DNA of 45,900 nt from SIG607 sp045648445 (lineage in GTDB: Bacteria > Bacillota > Clostridia > Oscillospirales > Acutalibacteraceae), in contig JAZRNY010000040.1 of the NCBI GenBank assembly GCA_045648445.1, positions 1-45,900 of the forward strand. Reading direction: 5' to 3'. Below, piece after piece: positions 33,310 through 43,164 of the stretch (the stretch's first letter is position 1; each line of letters opens with the position of its first letter). The notes under the pieces are model-generated. The model was not told the origin of the DNA, ran no database searches, and was given only the letters and a program-made list of their open reading frames with translations. A program made the position numbers and the translations under genes.

Positions 33310-34563
33310 TTAACGCTCCTCTATATCAGCGCCTAAACTTTTTAAGTTTTTGGCAAAAGATTGATAACCTCGCTCGATATGAAAAATATCATTTATAGCA
33401 GTTTCGCCCTCTGCATTAAGGGAAGCCACCACAAGCGCCGCACCGCCTCTTAAATCGGTACAGTTAATAGTTTCTCCGTAAAGTTTTTTAATTCCTATTG
33501 ACGTAACTTTTTTACCGCTTTGGTGAATATCAGCGCCCAGTTTGTTAAGTTCGGGAACATACCTGAAACGATTTTCGAATATTGTTTCTAAAAGACTGTT
33601 CTCATTTGGGAGTTTAGAAAACATAGCCACAATAAGCGGTCCTGCATCTGTAGGAAAGGCAGGATATACGTCTGTTACAGTAATGCCCGACGCTTTAAGT
33701 TTTGAAGGACATTTCATAAATATCGTGTTATTCTTCACTAAAATATCGCAGCCTATTTTATCAAAAAAACTTAAAATTGATTGCATATTATACACTGGAC
33801 AATTTGTTATTTCGATATTTCCGTTTGTATTTGCCGCAGCAGAAAGAAACGTTGCCGCAACAATTCTATCACCCATAACGGTGTGTTCAACACTATGCAA
33901 ACCGGAAACACCATCAATAATAACCGTATTAGAACCCGCACCTCTTATTCTTGCGCCGGCTCGGTTTAAAAAATCAGCCAAATCACTGATTTCGGGTTCA
34001 CAGGCAGCGCCGTGAATAACCGTTTGCCCTCTTGCTAAACAAGAAGCAATTATAATATTCTCGGTAGCCCCTACACTTGGAAAACGAAGGTAAATTTCTC
34101 CGCCCACAAGTCCACCCGAAGAACTGCAGTTAAGAACTCCGTTTTCTTCGGTTATTTTGACGCCTAGTTGTTTAAGAGCAGTAAGGTGCATATCAATCGG
34201 TCTTGGACCAAGTTCGCATCCACCGGGACTGCTTATTACCGCCTTACCCATTCGGGCAATTATAGCGCCTAAAAACACTATAGAAGAACGCATTTCGCCC
34301 GAAAGATCTCTGCCAACTTCAAAGTTGGCGGCATCAACTGCATCTACTATAACGGTATTTTCATCTCTTACACATACACAACCTAATTTTACCAATATTT
34401 TAAGCGCTGCGTCAACATCACTTAAATCGGGACAATTATGTATAATACTCTTATTTTTAATAAGCAACGTTGCGGCAAGTATGGGCAAAGCGCTGTTTTT
34501 AGCGCCTTGCAGTTTAATACTGCCGTCAATTTTATTCCCACCGATAACTCTATAGGAATTCAT
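33310..34563 (-). CDS. murA: UDP-N-acetylglucosamine 1-carboxyvinyltransferase
   Basis: First committed step of peptidoglycan precursor synthesis. The 417-residue protein has the KNSALPILAA motif near residue 22 and the active-site Cys (fosfomycin target) in SPGGCELGPRPIDMH near residue 116. The start at 34563 follows GGGGTG; a five-codon extension has no such site. The ribosome-binding site is partly covered by an 8-bp inverted repeat (34573-34580 with 34603-34610). It stands between murG and divIB, where murC or murB is common in relatives. Confidence 0.95.
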   Translation of the reverse strand: MNSYRVIGGNKIDGSIKLQGAKNSALPILAATLLIKNKSIIHNCPDLSDVDAALKILVKLGCVCVRDENTVIVDAVDAANFEVGRDLSGEMRSSIVFLGAIIARMGKAVISSPGGCELGPRPIDMHLTALKQLGVKITEENGVLNCSSSGGLVGGEIYLRFPSVGATENIIIASCLARGQTVIHGAACEPEISDLADFLNRAGARIRGAGSNTVIIDGVSGLHSVEHTVMGDRIVAATFLSAAANTNGNIEITNCPVYNMQSILSFFDKIGCDILVKNNTIFMKCPSKLKASGITVTDVYPAFPTDAGPLIVAMFSKLPNENSLLETIFENRFRYVPELNKLGADIHQSGKKVTSIGIKKLYGETINCTDLRGGAALVVASLNAEGETAINDIFHIERGYQSFAKNLKSLGADIEER

Positions 34564-34627
34564 ATCTGCACCCCGCATATCTAAAATACAATATATTTCA
34601 TAATATGCGGATTAATTTTTTTGGTTA

Positions 34628-35737
34628 TTACGAGTTAAGAAGTTCCATTAAAACGTTATAAATGCGCTCGTTAGCATCGTCTATAGCGACTTTTTCGGCA
34701 TTTTTGCTCATTTCAACAAGTTTACTGCTATCTGAAAGTATATCTTCAACCGTTGAAATTAATTTTTCACCGCTAAGTTCTTTTTCTTCAATTACTTCTG
34801 CTGCACCTGCATTTTTTAAGGTCATAGCATTGTGGAACTGATGATTTTCTGCAACGTATGGAGAAGGAATTAGAATTGAAGGTTTTCTGCAAACCGAAAG
34901 TTCGCTAAGCGTTATGGCACCGGCCCTGCAAATAACTATATCTGCCGCCGCCATACACACGTCCATATCTTTAATATATTCTCGCAAATCAATATTTTCG
35001 CTAAGTTTAATATCCGAAAGATTAGAAATCATATCGTCATATCCGGCCTTACCTGTAGCGTGAATATGATAATACTTTCCGCTGTCGTTATGATATTTTA
35101 TAAGTTCTGTAACAGCGTTATTGATTTTTTCGGCGCCAAGACTGCCACCAAAAGAAAGAATAACGGGTTTATTTTCAAAACCAAGTTTTTCTTTTGCTTC
35201 TTCTTTAGTAATTTTTGTAAGTTCAGGTCTTACGGGATTGCCTACAATAAAAGGTTTTTTGTTAAGTTTAAATCTTTTTTCTGCTTCCTTCATAGCAAGC
35301 ATAACTCTGTCAACGTCATTTGACAGCATTTTGTTGGTCATACCGGGATATGCGTTTTGCTCGTGGATAGCAGTTTTAAATCCAAGTTTTGCCGCTTGGC
35401 TAAGGACGGGACCGCTAACGTAACCGCCTGTACCTACCACAAGGTCGGGATTAAGTTTTTTAAGCAGTTTTCTTGCCTTTACGGAAGCAGTAACTGCGCA
35501 TACTGCCGCCTTAACGTTTTTAGCAATATTTACAGGGGTCAAACTTCTTTGAAAGCCTGAAACTTCTATGCTGTAAAAATCGTAACCCTTTTCGGGAACG
35601 AGTTTAGCCTCTAATTTTTTAGCAGTACCAATATAACTGATTTTAGCATCATGATGCTTTTCTTTTATATAACCTGCAACGGCAAGAGCCGGATTTATAT
35701 GTCCTGCTGTACCGCCGCCGGCAAATAATATATGCAT
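34628..35737 (-). CDS. murG: Lipid II synthase MurG
   Basis: Membrane-associated glycosyltransferase that adds GlcNAc to lipid I. The 369-residue protein has the N-terminal GGGTAGHINPALA loop (residues about 6-18), EQNAYPG near residue 125 and the C-terminal donor-binding stretch CRAGAITLSELS near 265. It lies 10 nt after ftsW and 64 nt before murA. Confidence 0.96.
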   Translation of the reverse strand: MHILFAGGGTAGHINPALAVAGYIKEKHHDAKISYIGTAKKLEAKLVPEKGYDFYSIEVSGFQRSLTPVNIAKNVKAAVCAVTASVKARKLLKKLNPDLVVGTGGYVSGPVLSQAAKLGFKTAIHEQNAYPGMTNKMLSNDVDRVMLAMKEAEKRFKLNKKPFIVGNPVRPELTKITKEEAKEKLGFENKPVILSFGGSLGAEKINNAVTELIKYHNDSGKYYHIHATGKAGYDDMISNLSDIKLSENIDLREYIKDMDVCMAAADIVICRAGAITLSELSVCRKPSILIPSPYVAENHQFHNAMTLKNAGAAEVIEEKELSGEKLISTVEDILSDSSKLVEMSKNAEKVAIDDANERIYNVLMELLNS

Positions 35738-35747
35738 AATAATTTAC

Positions 35748-36899
35748 CTACACTTTCTCTAAATTAGCGCTTCGCGATATTGAAAGAACTATTCCCATTT
35801 CAGCAAGTAAAATTATCAGCGCCGTACCGCCGTAACTGAAAAAAGGAAGGCTTATACCCGTATTAGGTATAGTATTTGTAACAACCATAATATTTAAAGC
35901 AGCCTGAAGCGCCACCTGAAATGAAAGGCCTACTGCCATAAGTGAAGAAAACTTATCGGGGGAATGCATAGCAATTACAAAACCACGCCAAATAAGCAGA
36001 CAGAAAAGAATAACTATTATCATAGCGCCTATAAGACCGAGTTCTTCGCTTACAATTGCGAATATAAAATCGTTATGAGGTTCAGGCAACCACGAATATT
36101 TTTGTCTTGATTGGCCAATTCCTCTGCCAAGGAGTCCTCCCGAACCTATTGCCAAAAGTGACTGTATTGTTTGATAGCCTTTACCTGCCGCATCAGACCA
36201 AGGGTCGAGCCAATAGGTAAAACGGCTTGACGCATAATCAACAAGACCTGTAACAACAAACAAAACAACCGCAACTATAGCCGCTCCGGCGCCCATTACG
36301 ATATATCTGACCGCAAGACCGCCGACTATCATCAAAACAACACCGATAAATAATATAAGCACCGTAGCAGACAGGTGGGTTTCAACAACAACAAGACCGC
36401 ATACTACCGCAAGTATAAACAATAGCGTAGCAACAAACTTAAACTTGGACATTAGTTTATGATACTTTGCTATAAGATGTGAAAAAAGCGTTATTATTGC
36501 AAACTTTGCAATTTCAGACGGCTGAAAGGTTATGGGACCCAAAACAAGCCATCTTTTATGGTCCATTCCCTCTCTCATAGGCGGAAGCGCAAGTACCACA
36601 ACAAGCAAAATTATTGCAATTACATAAATAGGCACTGCAAATTTTCGATATACTTTTACGTCTATTCTTGAAAGGGCGAACATCATTACAACGCCGACTG
36701 CGGCAAATATTGCCTGTCTGATAATAAAATGATAACTATTATTAAAACGAGCGTAACTATACGCATAACTTGCCGAAAAAAGCATAACAAGACCTATAGA
36801 CAATAGTATAAGAACAAGCGAAAGAAAACCCAAGTCGAGTTTGCCTTCTTTGTATATACCCATTTTTTTAAGCATCTTAGCATATAGGCCTTCGCGCAT
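35748..36899 (-). CDS. ftsW: Septal peptidoglycan polymerase FtsW (SEDS family)
   Basis: Polytopic glycosyltransferase that polymerises lipid II with a cognate penicillin-binding protein. The 383-residue protein has about ten membrane segments, the loop WLVLGPITFQPSEIAK, the conserved SEELGLIG with catalytic-region Glu, and the C-terminal PFFSYGGT signature. The start is the ATG at 36899, 8 nt after GGAG. It could be SpoVE rather than FtsW by function; the cluster context favours division. Confidence 0.93.
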   Translation of the reverse strand: MREGLYAKMLKKMGIYKEGKLDLGFLSLVLILLSIGLVMLFSASYAYSYARFNNSYHFIIRQAIFAAVGVVMMFALSRIDVKVYRKFAVPIYVIAIILLVVVLALPPMREGMDHKRWLVLGPITFQPSEIAKFAIITLFSHLIAKYHKLMSKFKFVATLLFILAVVCGLVVVETHLSATVLILFIGVVLMIVGGLAVRYIVMGAGAAIVAVVLFVVTGLVDYASSRFTYWLDPWSDAAGKGYQTIQSLLAIGSGGLLGRGIGQSRQKYSWLPEPHNDFIFAIVSEELGLIGAMIIVILFCLLIWRGFVIAMHSPDKFSSLMAVGLSFQVALQAALNIMVVTNTIPNTGISLPFFSYGGTALIILLAEMGIVLSISRSANLEKV

Positions 36900-36922
36900 T
36901 ACATTCACTCCGTAAAATTAAT

Positions 36923-37936
36923 TTAAAAAACAAACAACAAAACTGCAATTACTGCACCGATAAATCCTACCGCAGAAAAGATGAATACTATCTTTTCTTC
37001 ACTCCAACCCACCATTTCAAAATGGTGATGAATAGGACTCATTTTAAAGATACGCTTTTTGGTCAGTTTATAACAAGTCACCTGTAAAACTACAGATAAT
37101 GCCTCAAAAAGATACACAATGCCTATGGGAATTAAAAGAATAGGTCTTTCGGTAGCAAAAGCAAGGCCAACTACGGCACCGCCCAAAAACATAGAACCGG
37201 TATCTCCCATAAACACCTTTGCGGGATGCATATTCCATACTAAAAATCCTCCGCAGGTACCGGCGACAGCAGAAGCATAAACGTTTACACCCATAAGAGA
37301 AGACGTTCCCGATATTAGCATAAAAGCGCAACCTGCAACCAAAGTCACCGATGAAGCGAGTCCGTCAAGACCGTCGGTAAGATTAACTGCATTTACAAAA
37401 CCGTAAACGAAGAAGAAGGCTATGGGCCAAAAAATTAAACCAATTCCACTTGTAATATCTACAGTACCGAAAGGAGTCCACGTAGACTTCATACCCGAAA
37501 GCGCAAGTGAAACAAGATAAAGCGCCGTAACAAGCCCCTGAATAAATGTTTTTTGCTTTGCTGTAAGTCCAAGGTTACGTTTTTTTACAACTTTGATATA
37601 GTCGTCCAAAAATCCTATAAATCCCATTGCAAAAGCAAGAACTACGCCCGATACAAACATAGGGAGTTTTTTATTATCCCCCAGTTCACCTATGAACTCT
37701 CCTTTTATTATAGCCGAAAAAACGATGCTTATAATAATTGAAACAAAAACGGCAATCATCATCATTATTCCGCCCATAGTTGGAGTTCCCTGCTTGTTTT
37801 TATGCCAAGAAGGACCAATATCAAGTATAGTTTGACCAAATTTCAGTTTATGAAGAAAAGGTATAACTTTAAAACCGAGAAGCGCCGTAATACCAAATGA
37901 TAAAAGGGCTGTAATAATAGGCGTAATATCTTTCAT
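36923..37936 (-). CDS. mraY: Phospho-N-acetylmuramoyl-pentapeptide transferase
   Basis: Makes lipid I by transferring phospho-MurNAc-pentapeptide to undecaprenyl phosphate. The 337-residue polytopic protein has KQGTPTMGG near residue 48, the catalytic FLDDYIK near 112 and NAVNLTDGLDGLA near 185. The histidine-rich loop SPIHHHFEMVGW near 300 is also present. It starts 3 nt after the murE stop. Confidence 0.97.
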   Translation of the reverse strand: MKDITPIITALLSFGITALLGFKVIPFLHKLKFGQTILDIGPSWHKNKQGTPTMGGIMMMIAVFVSIIISIVFSAIIKGEFIGELGDNKKLPMFVSGVVLAFAMGFIGFLDDYIKVVKKRNLGLTAKQKTFIQGLVTALYLVSLALSGMKSTWTPFGTVDITSGIGLIFWPIAFFFVYGFVNAVNLTDGLDGLASSVTLVAGCAFMLISGTSSLMGVNVYASAVAGTCGGFLVWNMHPAKVFMGDTGSMFLGGAVVGLAFATERPILLIPIGIVYLFEALSVVLQVTCYKLTKKRIFKMSPIHHHFEMVGWSEEKIVFIFSAVGFIGAVIAVLLFVF

Positions 37937-37939
37937 ATT

Positions 37940-39367
37940 TTACACATCCTGTCTTTCTTTTAATGCATCAGATACCACTTCACGCTCATCAAGGTGAATG
38001 GTTTTATCTTTTAAAATTTGATAGGTTTCGTGACCTTTACCTGCAAGTATTATTATATCATCTTTTTTTGCATTTTTAACAGCAAATTTTATTGCATCAA
38101 TTCGACTTTCGATAACCCTATACTCTGTATCGTGTTTTTTAACGCCAACCAAAATATCCTCGATTATACTCATAGGTTCTTCGCTTCTGGGATTATCGCT
38201 TGTAACAATAAGAAAATCCGATTTTTCAGCAGCAATTTCGCCCATTATCGGACGCTTGGTTTTATCTCTGTCACCACCGCAACCGAAAAGTGTTATAAGT
38301 CTTCCCTTTTTAAGTTCACTAAAGGTATTTAATATATTTTCAAGTCCGTCAGGTGTATGAGCATAGTCGATTATTATGGTAAAATCATAAGGATTTTTCA
38401 CCACTTCTGCTCTGCCCTTTATACCGTCGCCCGAACAAAGCGCACTCTTAATAACTTCGGGCATAATACCAAAATTTAAAGCGCCAACCGCTGCCGACAT
38501 AGCGTTATAAACGGTAAATTTACCACCCGTACTCATACTAAGCGCCATACTGTCTTCACCCTCAAGCGTAAAGTTTACGCCGTCGGCTCGGTAATCAATA
38601 TTCTTGGCAGTAAAATCAGCGTCTTTTTCGGCAGATACCTTAACTATTTTACAATCAAGACCGTTAATCATTTTTTCGCACCATGGGTCATCTGCATTAA
38701 CAACGGCAGTCTTGCACATAGAAAACAGTTTTTTCTTAGCCTCAAGATAATTTTCCATCGTAATATGATAATCAAGATGGTCTTGGGTAAGATTTGTAAA
38801 AATACCCACCTCAAAATCAACTGAGTAAACTCTTTTTTGGTCCAGGGCATGAGAGGAAACCTCCATAACCGCCGCTGTACAGCCTTTATCAACCATAAGT
38901 CTAAACAATGAATTAAGTTCATAGCAACTCGGTGTAGTACGCTCAGTAGGAATGATTTCGTCACCTATCATATTTTGAATAGTACCAATAAGGCCTACCT
39001 TTTCGCCGTTTGCTTCAAGTATATTCTTTAACATACAGGTAACCGACGTTTTTCCGTTTGTGCCTGTAACGCCAATAAGTTTTAACTCTTTTGCGGGATT
39101 ATTAAACCAGTTAGCAGACATTTGAGCATAGGCAGCATGGGTATCCTTAACAACTACGTCAATACCGCTACCCGTATTTCTTTCGGCAATTATTACTGCA
39201 GCGCCTTTATCCTTTGCCATTAAAGCAAAGTTATGACCGTCGTTTACTGTGCCGACTATGCATATATAGGCAAATCCCTTTTCAACCTGTCTTGAGTCAG
39301 CAGTTATGCCTTTTATTTCTACGTCAGCCAAATCGCCGTCAACTTTAAGTAAATCCTTTAGTAACAT
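37940..39367 (-). CDS. murE: UDP-MurNAc-tripeptide synthetase, meso-DAP type
   Basis: Adds the third amino acid to the peptidoglycan stem peptide. The 475-residue protein has the ATP loop GVTGTNGKTSV near residue 105, the carbamylated-Lys region and the specificity motif SDNPRSEEP near 395. DNPR is the signature of meso-diaminopimelate addition, so a DAP-type wall is expected. The start follows GAGG. The usual partner murF is not between murE and mraY here. Confidence 0.96.
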   Translation of the reverse strand: MLLKDLLKVDGDLADVEIKGITADSRQVEKGFAYICIVGTVNDGHNFALMAKDKGAAVIIAERNTGSGIDVVVKDTHAAYAQMSANWFNNPAKELKLIGVTGTNGKTSVTCMLKNILEANGEKVGLIGTIQNMIGDEIIPTERTTPSCYELNSLFRLMVDKGCTAAVMEVSSHALDQKRVYSVDFEVGIFTNLTQDHLDYHITMENYLEAKKKLFSMCKTAVVNADDPWCEKMINGLDCKIVKVSAEKDADFTAKNIDYRADGVNFTLEGEDSMALSMSTGGKFTVYNAMSAAVGALNFGIMPEVIKSALCSGDGIKGRAEVVKNPYDFTIIIDYAHTPDGLENILNTFSELKKGRLITLFGCGGDRDKTKRPIMGEIAAEKSDFLIVTSDNPRSEEPMSIIEDILVGVKKHDTEYRVIESRIDAIKFAVKNAKKDDIIILAGKGHETYQILKDKTIHLDEREVVSDALKERQDV

Positions 39368-39381
39368 AGTTATTACCTCTT

Positions 39382-41640
39382 TTATTCGGGTATAAAGTCT
39401 GTAACGTTTCCATCACGGAAATAAACCGTAATACTTGTTCCCCTTTTTACTTTTGTACCTGCCTTAATACTTTGACTGTATGCTAAAGTTTCTGCATTTT
39501 CAAGAGTATTACCTGCAAATTTTACGTTAACGCCACGTTCTGCGGCAGTTATATTAACCTCGTTTACAGTCATTTTATCAAAATTTGGCACTTCTACCAT
39601 TTCTTCATCCATAGACTGTTCATCGGTATATAAAATCACCAAACCGCCCGAATACAAAGTATCTGTTGAAGCGGGAAGTTGCGAAATAACTTTATCGCCG
39701 TTACCCACAACCTTGTATATAAGGTCAACGTTGGTTATTTTATTCTTTGCTTCACTAACGCTAAGTCCCGTAACGTTTGGAACAGGAATAGCGCGTTTTG
39801 AAAGTTCTTCTTGACTGTAGTGGGGTTCATAACCCATATAGGGAAGAATTTCGGCAAGTATAGCACTTGCTACAGGCGCCGAAATAGTACCGCCGTATAT
39901 ACTACCTGCCGTAGGTTCGTCAAGTAAAACAAGAATTGCTATTTCAGGATTTTCAATTGGCGCAACACCTACGTACGAAGCAATGTAAAGACCGCTTTGA
40001 TTGGTTTCATTCATAAGGTCGATTTTTTCACTTGTACCGGTTTTACCGCCTGTTCTGTAACCTGCAACGTAAGCGTTTTTAGCGCCTCCGTTAACAACCA
40101 CTTCCATAGCCTCTCTAAGTTTTTCGGAAGTTTCGGCAGATACTACCTGACGTTTATAATCGTTAGATGCCGATTCTAAAACGTTTCCGTCGCTATCTAC
40201 AATTTTTTCGACAACGTGGGGTTTTACAAGATAACCGCCGTTAACGGCTGCCGAAGTAGCGGCAAGCATCTGCATTGGCGTTATTTTAAAGGTTTGACCG
40301 AAAGATGCAGAAGCAAGTTCTACAGGTCCCATTTTTGATTCGGAGTAATAAATTGAACCCGTTTCACCGGGAATATCCACACCCGTTTTAGTGGTAAAGC
40401 CAAATGCTTCAAAATATTTTGAAAAAGTTTTAGAACCAAGCGCCTGACCTATGGTAATAAATGCAGGGTTACAGGAATTACTCATAGCGGTATAAAGACT
40501 TTGCACACCGTGGCCCGTTTTTTTGTGACAGTCGTAAGGCTGACCTGCAACCTGTGTATGACCTACGCAAGAAAATGAAGATTTTGGCGTTACAACGTTT
40601 TCTTCCAACGCAGCGGCGGCAGTAAAAATCTTAAATACCGAACCGGGTTCGTAAGCATCTGATACTGCTTTATTACGCCATTGACGGTTTCTAAGTTCGC
40701 TAAGTTTTGCAGTTCTTTCGTCACCTGTTAAAGAATCAACAGTTAGCATATCGTTTTTAGAAAGAGTAAAAGGCTGATTAGGGTCAAAGTCACCCGTAAC
40801 CGCCATAGCAAGAATAGCGCCTGTGTTCACGTTCATAACTACTGCAACACCGCGTTCGTTACACTTGTTATCTTCAACGGCTTGTTTTAATTGTTTTTCT
40901 GCTACGTATTGAATATAGTTATCAATTGTTAAAATCAGCGAGTTGCCTTGTTTTGCCTCCTCTACCATTTCGTAGGTAAAAGGCATATCCACACCATAAG
41001 CGGTTTTGGCGGCAACTACTCTGCCGGGTTCACCGGTAAGTGACGTATCATAATAACTTTCAATACCGGCAAGACCTTGTTCATCATCTCCTACAAATCC
41101 TAAAACCACCGAAGCAAGACTATTGTTGGGATAATAACGCATTGTTGTTTCGTCAAGACCTATATATTTAGTAAGTTCAAAATCTTTATTAGCGGTTATA
41201 AATTCCCTAACCTTATCAGCAGTGGCTTTATCAACCTTCTTTTTAACCGTTACGTAATAGGATTTTTTGCCTGTATCTTCATAAATTTCGTTTTTATCAA
41301 GTGAAAGTATCGAAGATAGCCCGTCTGCAATAAGGTTTCTTATTTCTTCCTTACGCTGAGCATCGCTTAGTTTATTAATTCCGTTAGGAGTTATATAAAC
41401 CGTCCATGCAGTTGTACTTGTAGCAAGTACGTTCATATTTTTATCGTATATGTTTCCTCTTGGAGCAGTTATCAAACTGTCGTATAACTGTTGTTCCGAG
41501 GCAAGACCTTGGTATTTTTCGCCATCGATAAGCATTATGCAAGAAAGCCTAAAACCCGATACTCCAACTGTAATTACTATTACGCAAAGTAGAACGGTAA
41601 ACATTCTTTGAAGCATCGTTTTATTAGGTTTACTAGCCAT
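39382..41640 (-). CDS. spoVD: SpoVD/FtsI-type penicillin-binding protein with PASTA domains
   Basis: Class B transpeptidase that cross-links peptidoglycan with FtsW or SpoVE. The 752-residue protein has one N-terminal membrane segment (about residues 12-32) and a dimerisation domain (APRGNIYDKN). The transpeptidase domain shows SVFK near 334, SCN near 385 and KTGT near 533. Two PASTA repeats lie at the C-terminus. The start at 41640 is 6 nt after AGAGG. PASTA repeats fit SpoVD, but in this cluster a vegetative division role as FtsI is equally possible. It has its own promoter with a palindrome. Confidence 0.93.
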   Translation of the reverse strand: MASKPNKTMLQRMFTVLLCVIVITVGVSGFRLSCIMLIDGEKYQGLASEQQLYDSLITAPRGNIYDKNMNVLATSTTAWTVYITPNGINKLSDAQRKEEIRNLIADGLSSILSLDKNEIYEDTGKKSYYVTVKKKVDKATADKVREFITANKDFELTKYIGLDETTMRYYPNNSLASVVLGFVGDDEQGLAGIESYYDTSLTGEPGRVVAAKTAYGVDMPFTYEMVEEAKQGNSLILTIDNYIQYVAEKQLKQAVEDNKCNERGVAVVMNVNTGAILAMAVTGDFDPNQPFTLSKNDMLTVDSLTGDERTAKLSELRNRQWRNKAVSDAYEPGSVFKIFTAAAALEENVVTPKSSFSCVGHTQVAGQPYDCHKKTGHGVQSLYTAMSNSCNPAFITIGQALGSKTFSKYFEAFGFTTKTGVDIPGETGSIYYSESKMGPVELASASFGQTFKITPMQMLAATSAAVNGGYLVKPHVVEKIVDSDGNVLESASNDYKRQVVSAETSEKLREAMEVVVNGGAKNAYVAGYRTGGKTGTSEKIDLMNETNQSGLYIASYVGVAPIENPEIAILVLLDEPTAGSIYGGTISAPVASAILAEILPYMGYEPHYSQEELSKRAIPVPNVTGLSVSEAKNKITNVDLIYKVVGNGDKVISQLPASTDTLYSGGLVILYTDEQSMDEEMVEVPNFDKMTVNEVNITAAERGVNVKFAGNTLENAETLAYSQSIKAGTKVKRGTSITVYFRDGNVTDFIPE

Positions 41641-41678
41641 AATCATCCTCTTTTCATATACTTTTAAAACGCTTGAAA

Positions 41679-41702
41679 CGAGAGTTGAATTTTCAACTCC
41701 CG
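41679..41702 (-). other. Leader hairpin of spoVD
   Basis: An 11-bp inverted repeat CGGGAGTTGAA/TTCAACTCTCG (one G-U pair, 2-nt loop) lies in the predicted spoVD leader, about 40 nt before the start. No U run follows, so it is not a terminator; it may stabilise the mRNA. Confidence 0.4.
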
Positions 41703-41715
41703 TATCTTTATTTAT

Positions 41716-41744
41716 ATTATATCGCATAGAGTTCTATGCGACAA
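41716..41744 (-). promoter_or_regulatory. Promoter of spoVD with an embedded 20-bp palindrome
   Basis: Minus strand: TTGTCG, 17 bp, TATAAT, just after the ftsL stop codon. The spacer and half of the -35 are made up of a palindrome with 9-bp arms (41722-41741, TCGCATAGA-AC-TCTATGCGA). Its position between -35 and -10 is that of a classical repressor operator. No known regulator motif was matched. Confidence 0.6.
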
Positions 41745-41747
41745 CTA

Positions 41748-42221
41748 TTATTTATTTGATGTTAAAATTTTTCCGTCTTTGTTTCTTGCCATACTTTTAT
41801 CGTTAACGCGTATATATACAACTTGATTTTGGTCAAGTTTTCTCATTCCAAGTTCAGTTGCTTCTGCTTCAAGGTTTATATAGGAAATTCTGTTTTCATA
41901 TTCCATTTGTAAAGCAACACATTCACTCTGCTTTTCATTAAGCAAAGATTTTGCTTTGTTGATGTTATTATTCAGTTCGTTTACCTGAATTCTCATACAT
42001 AAATTTGCACACAACGCGCCAACAAGCACAAAAGTTGCAAATACTGCAAAAGCGCTATTTGAAAGTCTAATTTTAGCAGCCCTTGCTTTGTTGTGTTTTT
42101 TTGTATTTTGAGAAGGCATTTTTATAACGTTGTCTTTTTCTACGGGTTCAGGTTTTGCTTTTGGCATAAACATCTGAAAATCATACGCTAAAGCATCGTT
42201 ATAATACTTTAAATTGTTCAT
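41748..42221 (-). CDS. ftsL: FtsL-like cell division protein
   Basis: A 157-residue bitopic protein: a polar, basic cytosolic stretch, one membrane segment (about residues 58-78) and an extracellular coiled-coil-like region rich in Asn, Glu and Leu. This matches FtsL/DivIC size and layout; sequence similarity in this family is low, so the call rests mainly on position between rsmH and the penicillin-binding protein gene. The ATG at 42221 has AAGGA at good spacing; the ATG nine bases upstream overlaps it. Confidence 0.8.
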   Translation of the reverse strand: MNNLKYYNDALAYDFQMFMPKAKPEPVEKDNVIKMPSQNTKKHNKARAAKIRLSNSAFAVFATFVLVGALCANLCMRIQVNELNNNINKAKSLLNEKQSECVALQMEYENRISYINLEAEATELGMRKLDQNQVVYIRVNDKSMARNKDGKILTSNK

Positions 42222-42232
42222 TTGCCTCATCC

Positions 42233-43153
42233 TTATAGTTTTATTATAGTCCTTAGTTTTGCACTTCGGCTTCTTTGGTTTTCGTTTATTTCTTCTTTAG
42301 AGGGGTCTATTCCCTTTTTATGAATAACCTTTCCACGAGGTGTTTTACCACATACACAAACGGGTATATCGGGAGGACAGGTACAGCCTACGGTAAATTC
42401 TTTAAACTTATGTTTAACCATTAAATCTTCAAGGGAATGAAAGGTAATTATTGCTAAAACTCCGTCTTTATTAAGTAAATCAAAAGCATCGTCTAAAACG
42501 TTTTTTAATACGTCAAGTTCACCGTTTACTGCAATCCTTAATGCCTGAAAACATTTTCTTGCAGGATGTCCGTCACGTCTTGCCGCTGCAGGAACGCTAT
42601 TTGCTATTATTTCAGCCAATCTGACAGTGCGTTCTATTGGCGCATTTTGTCTTTCTTTAACTATTTCTCTTGCTATTTTCATAGCGAACTTTTCTTCGCC
42701 GTAAAGTCTGAATATATCAGCCAGTTCGTACACCGAAAGATTATTTACAAGGTCGGCTGCCGTTTTTCCCTCTTTGCTCATTCGCATATCAAGGAATGCA
42801 TCTTTATGATATGAAAAACCTCGCTGACCTTCGTCGAGTTGATAGGAAGAAACGCCTAAATCCAAAAGTATTCCGTCAACCTTTTGGACACCTTCCTTTA
42901 AAAGAACCTCTTTCATATTTAAAAAATTACTCTTAATAACCTTTGCAGGTAAATCTTTAAGCCTTTCGGTAGCGACTGCAACTGCATCGGGGTCTTGGTC
43001 AAGGGCGTAAAGCATACCGCCCTTTAAACGCTTCGCAATCTGACTTGAATGTCCTGCGCCGCCTGCGGTACCGTCAACGTATATTCCGTCGGGTTTTATA
43101 TTTAGTTCTTTTATAGTTTCGTTAAGAAGTACCGAATAATGTTTAAACTCCAT
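42233..43153 (-). CDS. rsmH: 16S rRNA (cytosine-1402-N4)-methyltransferase
   Basis: SAM-dependent methyltransferase (MraW) acting on the 30S decoding site. The 306-residue protein starts with HYSVLLNETIKEL and has the SAM motif YVDGTAGGAGHSS near residue 25. LLDLGVSSYQLDEGQRGFSY lies near 95 and TFHSLEDLMVK near 235. It starts 11 nt after mraZ. Confidence 0.97.
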   Translation of the reverse strand: MEFKHYSVLLNETIKELNIKPDGIYVDGTAGGAGHSSQIAKRLKGGMLYALDQDPDAVAVATERLKDLPAKVIKSNFLNMKEVLLKEGVQKVDGILLDLGVSSYQLDEGQRGFSYHKDAFLDMRMSKEGKTAADLVNNLSVYELADIFRLYGEEKFAMKIAREIVKERQNAPIERTVRLAEIIANSVPAAARRDGHPARKCFQALRIAVNGELDVLKNVLDDAFDLLNKDGVLAIITFHSLEDLMVKHKFKEFTVGCTCPPDIPVCVCGKTPRGKVIHKKGIDPSKEEINENQRSRSAKLRTIIKL

Positions 43154-43164
43154 AGGAATTCACC

